A stretch of DNA of 14,345 nucleotides from Zoogloeaceae bacterium (GTDB lineage: Bacteria > Pseudomonadota > Gammaproteobacteria > Burkholderiales > Rhodocyclaceae), in the NCBI GenBank assembly GCA_031267345.1, contig JAIRZG010000187.1, forward strand, positions 1 through 14,345. The letters run 5' to 3'. The position numbers were made by a program, and so were the translations under genes. Of this stretch, positions 1 to 5,703 are shown piece by piece. The notes beneath the pieces are model-generated. The model ran no database searches and was not told the origin of the DNA. It saw nothing but the letters and a program-made list of their open reading frames with translations. Numbering within the stretch: the first letter of the stretch is position 1; every line of letters begins with the position of its first letter.

Positions 1-19
1 CTCTACTACTTGAAGCCTC

Positions 20-54
20 TACAATGTGTATATTGAAAACAAAGATTACACACC
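20..54 (+). promoter_or_regulatory. Possible promoter and operator of the vapBC remnant
   Basis: A TACAAT hexamer at 20-25 resembles a sigma-70 -10 box; its -35 box would lie at or beyond the window edge. The hexamers TGTGTA (25-30) and TACACA (47-52) form an inverted repeat just before the vapB ATG, where VapB-type antitoxins usually bind to repress their own operon. The arms are short and 16 bases apart, so the operator reading is only suggestive. Confidence 0.3.
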
Positions 55-228
55 ATGCGCACCAACATCGCCATTGACGATAAACTGATGGACGAAGTCT
101 TGCGGGTTACGAGACGGAAGACCAAGTGCGAAGCAGTGGCGATGCGGCAAGACGGATGGTTTCGGTCGATTCCAGCGTCTGGATCGACTACTTCCGGGGC
201 GGCGCCACGGCGTAGACGGACAGGCTGA
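55..228 (+). pseudogene. vapB: VapB-type antitoxin, internally deleted
   Basis: The start, MRTNIAIDDKLMDEVLRVT, is the typical N-terminus of VapB antitoxins with a ribbon-helix-helix DNA-binding fold. The next residues, KTKCEAV, match the family's conserved KTKREAV block. In intact members this is followed by a leucine-rich helix and a toxin-wrapping tail, together roughly 25-35 residues. Here EAV runs straight into AMRQDGW, which looks like the end of the tail, so the middle seems deleted. The frame then runs on through the first codons of vapC to a TGA at 226-228, giving 57 residues against the usual 65-85. The DNA-binding half may survive, but the toxin-neutralising half is largely gone. 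I treat it as a remnant; the family assignment rests on the N-terminus alone. Confidence 0.6.
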
Positions 229-555
229 ATGCGCTTGCAGGTGTGGAACCGATAGCGGTGAACGACCTGATTCTGATAGAAGTCCTGCGCGGCTTCGCAC
301 ACGAACACGATTTCAATCAGGCTCGCACACTCATGACGCCGTTCTTGACTACCGATTTGGCAGGGTATGAAATCGCGCTCGCCGCCGCGCGGAATTTTCG
401 CCAGTTGCGCGCGCGGCGTTACCATGCGTAAAACCGTGGACACCTTGATTGCGACCTGCTGCATCGAAAATAGTTGGTCGCTGTTCTACAGTGATCGGGA
501 TTTTGACCCTTTTGTCGAATGTCCCGGTCTGCGTTCGGTTCTGCTCGAACATTGA
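156..555 (+). pseudogene. vapC: VapC-type PIN-domain toxin, broken by a stop and a frameshift
   Basis: Read with two corrections this is a complete PIN-domain ribonuclease of VapC type. The start MVSVDSSVWIDYFRG contains the first catalytic aspartate. The middle, with AVNDLILIEVLRGF, carries the conserved glutamate. The end has VTMRKTVDTLIATCCIEN and the final acidic block YSDRDFDPF. An in-frame TAG sits at 213-215 (codon 20). The frame then changes inside the alternating GC run at 407-415: the upstream frame gives RNFRQLRAR and the downstream frame gives ARGVTMRKT. Restoring two bases would recreate the family's LRxRGVT block and a usual length of about 133 residues. Two independent lesions mean no functional toxin is made. 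It ends 25 bases before gatB. Confidence 0.75.
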
Positions 556-580
556 AAACTGAAAAACCAAGGAAACGCAC

Positions 581-2038
581 ATGAAAGATTGGGAAGTCGT
601 TATCGGTCTGGAAACGCATGTACAACTGGCGACGGTTGCCAAGATTTTTTCCGGCGCGTCTACCGCCTTTGGCGCCGCGCCCAACACCCAGGCTTCGCCG
701 GTGGATCTGGCGCTGCCCGGTGTTTTGCCGGTGTTGAACAAGGGCGCGGTAGACTGTGCGATTCGTTTTGGTCTGGCGGTTGAGGCCGAAGTTGCGGAAA
801 AATCCATCTTCGCGCGCAAGAATTATTTTTATCCCGACCTGCCCAAGGGCTACCAGATCAGCCAGTACGAACTGCCGGTGGTGCTGGGCGGTATGCTCAA
901 CATCACGGTAGGCAACGGGGAAAACGTCTGTGAAAAACGGGTGAATCTGACCCGCGCCCATTTGGAAGAAGACGCGGGGAAATCCCTGCACGAGGATTTT
1001 CACGGCAAGACCGGCATCGACCTGAACCGCGCCGGAACGCCGCTCTTGGAAATCGTCACCGAGCCGGACATGCGCTCCGCCGATGAAGCGGTGGCCTACG
1101 CCAAGGCGCTGCATACGCTGGTGCGTTGGATTGGCATTTGCGACGGCAACATGCAGGAAGGCTCGTTTCGCTGCGACGCCAATGTTTCCGTGCGCCGCCC
1201 CGGCGCGCCGCTAGGGACGCGGCGGGAAATCAAGAATCTCAATTCCTTCCGCTTTCTGAAAGAAGCCATCGAAGCCGAAATCCGCTGGCAGATTGAAACG
1301 CTGGAAGACGGCGGCAAAATCGAACAGGCCACGGTGCTGTTTGACCCCGCCACGGGCGAGACTCGCGCCATGCGTAGCAAGGAAGACGCGCACGATTACC
1401 GTTATTTCCCCGACCCTGACCTTTTGCCGCTTGTCATCGCCGCCGACTGGATCGCGCGGGTAAGAGGCGAATTGCCGGAATTGCCCCAGGCGCGAAAACA
1501 GCGGTTTATCCACGATTATGGCCTTTCCGCCTACGACGCCGCGACGCTCACCGCCACGGCGGAGACTGCGGATTACTATGAAGCTGCGGTCAAGGCCGCT
1601 GGCGGTAGTCACGCCACTACCGCCAAACCCTGCGCCAACTGGGTGATGGTCGAACTGGCGGGACGGCTGAACAAGGAAGGACTGGATATCGCCGCCGCGC
1701 CCGTTCGCGCCGAACAACTGGGCGGACTGGTCAAACGCATTGTCGACAATACCCTTTCCAACGCCATCGCCCGCAAGGTGTTTGAGCGCCTGTGGTCAGG
1801 GAACGGCGAAAGCGCCGATGCGATTATCGAAAAAGAGGGGCTAAAACAGATTACTGACACAGGCGCGATTGAGACGCTGGTCGATGAAGTCCTCGCCGCC
1901 AACGCCGCCAATATCGCCGAATACAAGGCGGGCAAGGAAAAAGCCTTTAACGCCCTGGTCGGTCAGGTGATGAAGGCCGCCAAGGGCAAGGCCAATCCGC
2001 AGCAAGTCAATGCCCTGTTGAGGGAAAAACTGGGATGA
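581..2038 (+). CDS. gatB: Asp-tRNA(Asn)/Glu-tRNA(Gln) amidotransferase subunit B
   Basis: GatB is the kinase and tRNA-binding subunit of the cytosolic GatCAB complex. The complex turns misacylated Glu-tRNA(Gln) or Asp-tRNA(Asn) into Gln-tRNA(Gln) or Asn-tRNA(Asn), using ammonia passed from GatA. The 485-residue protein has the family's usual length. Signature blocks are present: GLETHVQL (about 9-16), ARKNYFYPDLPKGYQISQYE (about 78-97), FRCDANVSVRRPG, EIKNLNSFR and KEDAHDYRYFPDPDLLPL. These cover the catalytic N-terminal domain, and the YqeY-like helical tail covers roughly residues 330-485. The start is supported by AAGGAA at 569-574, about 7 bases ahead of the ATG. gatC and gatA, usually just upstream, are not in view; the vapBC remnant takes that place. 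The TGA overlaps the hupD ATG in an ATGA. Confidence 0.97.
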   Translation: MKDWEVVIGLETHVQLATVAKIFSGASTAFGAAPNTQASPVDLALPGVLPVLNKGAVDCAIRFGLAVEAEVAEKSIFARKNYFYPDLPKGYQISQYELPVVLGGMLNITVGNGENVCEKRVNLTRAHLEEDAGKSLHEDFHGKTGIDLNRAGTPLLEIVTEPDMRSADEAVAYAKALHTLVRWIGICDGNMQEGSFRCDANVSVRRPGAPLGTRREIKNLNSFRFLKEAIEAEIRWQIETLEDGGKIEQATVLFDPATGETRAMRSKEDAHDYRYFPDPDLLPLVIAADWIARVRGELPELPQARKQRFIHDYGLSAYDAATLTATAETADYYEAAVKAAGGSHATTAKPCANWVMVELAGRLNKEGLDIAAAPVRAEQLGGLVKRIVDNTLSNAIARKVFERLWSGNGESADAIIEKEGLKQITDTGAIETLVDEVLAANAANIAEYKAGKEKAFNALVGQVMKAAKGKANPQQVNALLREKLG

Positions 2039-2679
2039 CGCCCAGGTCGCGCGAATGCCGTATTCTGGTGCTGGGCATTGGCAATCTTTTGTGGGCCGAT
2101 GAGGGTTTTGGCGTGCGTTGCGTCGAAGCCTTGCAGCAGGGCTGGCGTTTTCCGGCGGAAGTCACCTTGATGGATGGCGGCACACAGGGCCTATATCTCC
2201 TGCCCTACGTGCAGACGGCAGAGGCGCTGCTGGTGTTTGACGCCGTGGATTACGGTGACGCGCCGGGGACGCTGCGAGTGATCACGGAGGATGCCGTGCC
2301 GCGTTTCATGGGGGCGAAAAAAATGAGCCTGCACCAGACCGGCTTTCAGGAAGTTCTTGCCGCCGCCGCCTTGACCGGACATCTGCCGTCCGCGCTGACG
2401 CTGATTGGCGTACAGCCGAAAGAACTGGAAGATTACGGTGGCAGTCTCTCGCCCGTCGTACACGCCCAATTGCCTGAAGCCTTGAAAATCGCACATAGCT
2501 GGCTGCAACGCTGGGGCGCAGCGGGCGTTAAACGCGAGGTTGCAACAGCAGAAACCTTGGCGGACGCAGCCCTTGCGCTGAACGCCTACGAAACCGGACG
2601 CCCCGACGCCATGAGCGCGTGGCGCACTGGCGATGCCCGCTTTTTGAATTTATTGTGGCAAGACGCAGAAGGGGTTTGA
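2035..2679 (+). CDS. hupD: [NiFe]-hydrogenase maturation protease (HupD/HyaD/HoxM family)
   Basis: This endopeptidase removes the C-terminal peptide of the hydrogenase large subunit once nickel has been inserted. The GIGNLLWADEGFGVR block (about 14-28) supplies the nickel-sensing Glu23. The FDAVDYG block (68-74) supplies an aspartate ligand and SLHQTGF (98-104) the histidine, matching the Glu/Asp/His set known from HybD. Its 214 residues suit the HoxM/HupD branch, which has a longer tail than HybD; ALNAYETGRPDAMSAW near the end belongs to that tail. The start is fixed by the ATGA overlap with gatB, suggesting translational coupling. hupF follows after 2 bases. No hydrogenase subunit gene is in view, so the substrate must be encoded elsewhere. 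Confidence 0.93.
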   Translation: MTPRSRECRILVLGIGNLLWADEGFGVRCVEALQQGWRFPAEVTLMDGGTQGLYLLPYVQTAEALLVFDAVDYGDAPGTLRVITEDAVPRFMGAKKMSLHQTGFQEVLAAAALTGHLPSALTLIGVQPKELEDYGGSLSPVVHAQLPEALKIAHSWLQRWGAAGVKREVATAETLADAALALNAYETGRPDAMSAWRTGDARFLNLLWQDAEGV

Positions 2680-2681
2680 AA

Positions 2682-2996
2682 ATGTGCGTCGGCATTCCCA
2701 TGCAGGTCATCGAAACAAACGATTGTTTTGCGCGTTGCCAAGGCAGAAACGGCGAAGCAAGCATCGACATGCGCCTGATTGGTGAACAGCCATCGGGAAC
2801 CTGGCTGCTCACCTTCACCGACGCCGCCCGCGAAGTGCTGGAACCCGAACGCGCCGCCGCCATCAACAAGGCGCTGGACGCGCTCGAATCGCTCCTCTCC
2901 GGTCAAACGCCCCAACCCGCCGACCTCGACGCCTTCTTCCCCGACCTCGCCGGACGCGAACCGCAGTTACCGGAGTTTTTGAAGACGGGGACGTAA
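2682..2996 (+). CDS. hupF: HypC/HupF-family hydrogenase assembly chaperone
   Basis: The protein begins MCVGIPMQV, the HypC/HupF/HybG signature. After removal of Met1 the Cys2 thiol helps carry the Fe(CN)2CO unit from HypD to the large subunit. At 104 residues it is longer than ordinary HypC (about 75-90) and closer to HupF. The tail after TWLLTFTDAAREVL continues with a helical, then proline-rich segment (SGQTPQPADLDAFFPDLAG). An in-frame ATG lies upstream at 2619, but the MCVGIP start at 2682 is the only biologically sensible one. It is preceded by AGAAGGGG, and the hupD stop is 2 bases away. The order hupD-hupF matches known hup operons. HupF is the likelier name; generic HypC is the alternative. 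Confidence 0.92.
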   Translation: MCVGIPMQVIETNDCFARCQGRNGEASIDMRLIGEQPSGTWLLTFTDAAREVLEPERAAAINKALDALESLLSGQTPQPADLDAFFPDLAGREPQLPEFLKTGT

Positions 2997-3012
2997 ATTC
3001 GAGCAACAATCT

Positions 3013-3106
3013 GTAGGTCGGGTAAGCGTAGCGTAACCCGACAATTAGCGGTTGCGTGAGTTTGACCGTCCAATGTCGGGTTACGCCTTCGGCTTACCCG
3101 ACCTAC
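3013..3106. repeat. Paired palindromic repeat unit between convergent genes
   Basis: Two arms of about 31-33 bases, at 3013-3043 and 3074-3106, are reverse complements except at their centres (GTA in one, CTTCG in the other). Each arm is itself an imperfect hairpin built on GTCGGGT and ACCCGAC. The 30-base spacer between them is unremarkable. The unit fills most of the gap between the convergent hupF and higA genes and could fold as two hairpins or one long one in RNA from either strand. Repeats of this GTAGGTCGGGT type are dispersed in many proteobacterial genomes, so this is probably a REP/MITE-like element. It may act as a two-way terminator, although no T-tract follows. Confidence 0.8.
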
Positions 3107-3114
3107 GCGCTCAT

Positions 3115-3534
3115 TCATATAAAAACGTCCGGCGATACGTTGAAGCGTTTGGCGAGCGCCTTGACTTGCCGCAGATTCAGTTCGCGTTTGCCGCCCAGTA
3201 TTTCGGATACGACGGACTGCGAGCCAACTTCGGACAAGTCCCGCTGTTTCAAGCCCCACTCCGCCATCAGTTCCCGCAAGACTTCGCACGGCTCCAAGTT
3301 CGGCATCGGGTGTGCGCGGGCTTCGAACTCGTTCGTGCGCTCGGTAATCAACGCCACCAAACCCCAAAGCGGTTCGCTTGCGTCGTCCGGCAGGGCATCC
3401 GCGAGCGATTCGGCAAATTCGGAAAGCCGGAGATAATGCGCCTCGTCCTGTACGGGACTGGAAAACCCCAAGGCGACGTACAGCACTTTCCACGCTGCTT
3501 CGACCTCTTTTCTATTTTTAAGCGCGATGTTCAT
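3115..3534 (-). CDS. higA: HigA-type antitoxin, helix-turn-helix repressor
   Basis: This is the likely antitoxin of the HigB just upstream. Its C-terminal third has a Xre-like helix-turn-helix: VLRELMAEWGLKQRDLSEVG, then SQSVVSEILGGKRELNLRQVKALAKRFNVSPDVFI, close to the ending of the COG5499-type HigA group. The N-terminal part, up to about residue 75, is the toxin-binding and dimerisation region of that group. I chose the ATG at 3534 (MNIALKN, 139 residues) over the ATG at 3540. It gives the ATGA overlap with the higB stop and puts AGGGA 8 bases ahead, whereas the earlier ATG is too close. By family behaviour it should repress the operon, with the palindrome at 3824-3844 as the natural operator. 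It runs against the surrounding hup genes. Confidence 0.88.
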   Translation of the reverse strand: MNIALKNRKEVEAAWKVLYVALGFSSPVQDEAHYLRLSEFAESLADALPDDASEPLWGLVALITERTNEFEARAHPMPNLEPCEVLRELMAEWGLKQRDLSEVGSQSVVSEILGGKRELNLRQVKALAKRFNVSPDVFI

Positions 3535-3815
3535 TTCCATTTTCCCTGGTCGTATTCGGTGTGCGTCATTCCCGCTTTTATCCAGATAGTCTGGACATTG
3601 AAAGCAATCGCGGCGGCAATGCGGTACTTGTTGCCGCCGATGTTGAAAACATATAGGTCGCCAACCTTATCCACTGCCCTGAAAATCGTCGTCAATTCCG
3701 CGAAATTCCAGAAATTCCCTTTTTCAATGCGCTTGCGGAAGATTTGAAGCGGCACGAATGCGTCTGGGTAAAGCGTAGAAAATTCGCGCAGCTTGCGATT
3801 TGAAATCAGTTTTAT
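3531..3815 (-). CDS. higB: HigB-type mRNA interferase toxin, start codon apparently lost
   Basis: HigB toxins of this group cut mRNA, usually on ribosomes. The frame reads KLISNRKLREFSTLYPDAF, then NFAELTTIFRAVDKVGDLYVFNIGGNKYRIAAAI, and ends THTEYDQGKWK; the last two blocks are hallmark HigB sequences. Full family members are about 92-100 residues and begin M-x-V/L-I-S. The codon where ATG is expected is ATA (3815-3813), which gives 94 residues and is the extent used here. The frame stays open only to ATT at 3824, with a TAA at 3825-3827. The first usual start, GTG at 3755, would give 74 residues and drop about 20 conserved ones. Expression may therefore be weak, from a non-standard start, or absent. 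The stop overlaps higA. Confidence 0.78.
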   Translation of the reverse strand: MKLISNRKLREFSTLYPDAFVPLQIFRKRIEKGNFWNFAELTTIFRAVDKVGDLYVFNIGGNKYRIAAAIAFNVQTIWIKAGMTHTEYDQGKWK

Positions 3816-3823
3816 TGACTCAA

Positions 3824-3844
3824 TTTATCGCACTTTGCGATAAA
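3824..3844. promoter_or_regulatory. Perfect 9+9 bp palindrome, candidate HigA operator
   Basis: TTTATCGCA (3824-3832) and TGCGATAAA (3836-3844) are perfect reverse complements around a 3-base centre, CTT. The site lies 9 bases upstream of the expected higB start, in the divergent gap between higB and hupH. Xre/HigA dimers bind such sites to autorepress their operons. It could also influence hupH, whose start is about 94 bases away on the other strand. The symmetry is seen directly; the role is inferred. Confidence 0.6.
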
Positions 3845-3937
3845 CGCAAGAAAACGACGGCAAGCTATTGTCCAACCCGCTGTACTCGCCACCATTTCCG
3901 GTACAGTTACGCCTCTTACAACAGCAACGAAAAAAAC

Positions 3938-4828
3938 ATGCCGCACGCCACCCAACCTTTCCCCATTCCCGTCGTGGCTGCTGCCGCCACCGCCGTCCAT
4001 CCACCCGAACCCGCCGAAGTCGCCCCCGAATATCTCGTCATGCCGCAGGACATGACTACCTTTGCCGCGCCGCGTTTGCCGGAACAGGCCGATCCGGCGC
4101 TGCTGGCAAACGTCATTCGCCGTCTGCGGGATTTACAGGCGCGCATGGCGGCAACCGACTTTGCCGAGGCGACCCGCGTCACGGAAGACCTGCGTCGCTG
4201 GTCGGCAGCCGAACGCGCGCTGGTCGGGGATTTGCTGGGTTTTGGCGAGGTCAGCGCCTATGTCGCGCCGATAAATGCGCCTACGCACTGGCGGGTGCAG
4301 GAAACCGCTTTTGCCGGTCTGTGGCGGGTATTGGCGCTGGACGCGGCGGAGGTCGTCGCGGAAGATTTTTTGCAGGCGGGCGCCATCCCGCCCCTGCTGA
4401 ACGCGACCATGCAGGCCGCCAGCCGTCCTGATCTGCCGCTGCCCGATTTTTCCCCCGACATCATGAACGCTCCGGCATTGGCGCATGAACTGCTGGCGCA
4501 ATCCCGACAACATGCGCCGGACGCGCCCGCGCATGTCATCAACCTCACCCTGCTGCCCGTCAATGTCGCCGATCTCGAAACCCTGCACCACTGGCTGGGA
4601 CACCGCGAAGTGTCCATCCTCTCGCGCGGCTACGGCAACTGCCGCATCACCAGCACCCGCCTCCTGAATGTCTGGTGGGCGCAATACTTCAACAGCATGG
4701 ATACGCTGATCCTCAACACCCTGGAAGTCACCCCCATGCCGGAAGCCGCGCTCGCCGCGCGCGAAGATTACGCCGACACGCTGACGCGACTGGCGGAACA
4801 CCTGCATGACGTGGAAGCGACGGCATAG
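3938..4828 (+). CDS. hupH: Hydrogenase expression/formation protein HupH (HyaF family)
   Basis: HupH/HyaF is needed for maturation of uptake hydrogenases, by studies of this family in particular for the small subunit and for activity in air; the exact chemistry is unsettled. The C-terminal block, with RGYGNCRITSTRLLNVWWAQ followed by YFNSMDTLILNTLEVTPMPEAALAA, is diagnostic. N-terminal hallmarks are YLVMPQDMTTF and LLGFGEVSAYV. I place the start at ATG 3938 (MPHATQPFP, 296 residues), close to the usual 280-300. The frame stays open upstream to 3800, but those 46 codons are not family-like and cross the higB palindrome. The upstream ACGAAAAAAAC is only a poor ribosome site. With reversed higBA between it and hupF, this gene probably needs its own promoter in 3845-3937. 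Confidence 0.92.
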   Translation: MPHATQPFPIPVVAAAATAVHPPEPAEVAPEYLVMPQDMTTFAAPRLPEQADPALLANVIRRLRDLQARMAATDFAEATRVTEDLRRWSAAERALVGDLLGFGEVSAYVAPINAPTHWRVQETAFAGLWRVLALDAAEVVAEDFLQAGAIPPLLNATMQAASRPDLPLPDFSPDIMNAPALAHELLAQSRQHAPDAPAHVINLTLLPVNVADLETLHHWLGHREVSILSRGYGNCRITSTRLLNVWWAQYFNSMDTLILNTLEVTPMPEAALAAREDYADTLTRLAEHLHDVEATA

Positions 4829-4848
4829 CCAGCGCAATCCGGAGCAGA

Positions 4849-5703
4849 CTACAAACTCCGATCTTCCGGACGTTCCAGACTGATGCGCCCCAACGCGCCG
4901 TTACGGTAGTCGGTGAGCAGGATAAGGGCGGCTTTTTCACGGTCGATTTGCCCTTTGTTGCGACAGCCTCGCCGCTCCGCGATGGCTTCCAGCAGGACAA
5001 CGCCGTCCATGCCCTGCGGGTTGCAACGGTAGCGGGTCGCCAGAAGCGGGGCGTAGCGGGCGAGAAGGATGTCCGCGAGAAACAGCGCAACTTCCTCGCC
5101 TGGCACGGCATTGACGCCGATGGCGTGGCTGGCGGCCAGCATGTAGCCGTCGGCCTCACGCTCGATTTTCGGCCACATCAGGCCGGGCGTATCGGTGAGC
5201 GTCATGCCGCGTCCCAAATCCAGCGTCTGCTGGGATTTGGTCACAGCGGGTTCATCGCCGACCGCCGCCACCCTTTTTTTTAACAGCGCGTTCATCAACG
5301 TGGATTTGCCGACATTGGGAATGCCCATGATCATCATCCGCAAGGGTTTCGCCAACTCGTCGCGGTGCGGCGCAAGCTGGCGACACAACGCGGGAATGCG
5401 CGCTGCCTCGCCCGGCTTCTTGCAGGAAATCGCTGCCGCCCGGGTGGGATGCCGCGCCGCCTGTGCCTGCGTCCGATAAAATTCCAGCCAGTCCCTGGTT
5501 ACGACCGGATCCGCCAGATCCGCCTTGTTCAACACTTTGAGACAAGGCCGTTGCCGGAATTCCCGCAGGGCGCGGATCATGGGGTTGCAACTGGCTTCCG
5601 GCAGACGGGCGTCCAGCACTTCGATCACCACATCCACCCGCGCCAGCGTCTCCGCCGCCTTCTTGCGGGCCGCTATCATGTGACCGGGAAACCACTGGAT
5701 CAT
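4849..5703 (-). CDS. rbgA: Ribosome-assembly GTPase RbgA/YlqF family
   Basis: This is a circularly permuted GTPase that acts late in assembly of the large ribosomal subunit. The G motifs appear in permuted order: NKAD (59-62), ISCKK (92-96), GIPNVGKST (127-135) and DTPG (171-174). The N-terminus MIQWFPGHMIAARKK and the DARLPEASCNP block are family hallmarks. I start at ATG 5703 (284 residues); the frame is open to an ATG at 5748, but the 15 extra residues are not family-like. The 5703 start also overlaps the methyltransferase stop as ATGA. It is the last gene of a minus-strand run and faces hupH across 20 bases. Its likely operon partners are alaS and the inserted restriction-modification genes. 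Confidence 0.93.
   Translation of the reverse strand: MIQWFPGHMIAARKKAAETLARVDVVIEVLDARLPEASCNPMIRALREFRQRPCLKVLNKADLADPVVTRDWLEFYRTQAQAARHPTRAAAISCKKPGEAARIPALCRQLAPHRDELAKPLRMMIMGIPNVGKSTLMNALLKKRVAAVGDEPAVTKSQQTLDLGRGMTLTDTPGLMWPKIEREADGYMLAASHAIGVNAVPGEEVALFLADILLARYAPLLATRYRCNPQGMDGVVLLEAIAERRGCRNKGQIDREKAALILLTDYRNGALGRISLERPEDRSL

Noticed and set aside
3052..3747. A 231-codon open frame on the plus strand over higBA
   Set aside because: It runs through the inverted repeat and antisense to HigA/HigB, both clearly recognisable on the minus strand.
3800..3937. N-terminal extension of HupH by 46 codons
   Set aside because: The extra residues are rich in Cys, Arg and Tyr, are unlike the HupH family, and are encoded across the higB palindrome.
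4840..4860. Hairpin between convergent hupH and rbgA considered as a terminator
   Set aside because: The stem is only 5 bp (CGGAG/CTCCG) with an 11-base loop, no T-run, and overlaps the rbgA stop.
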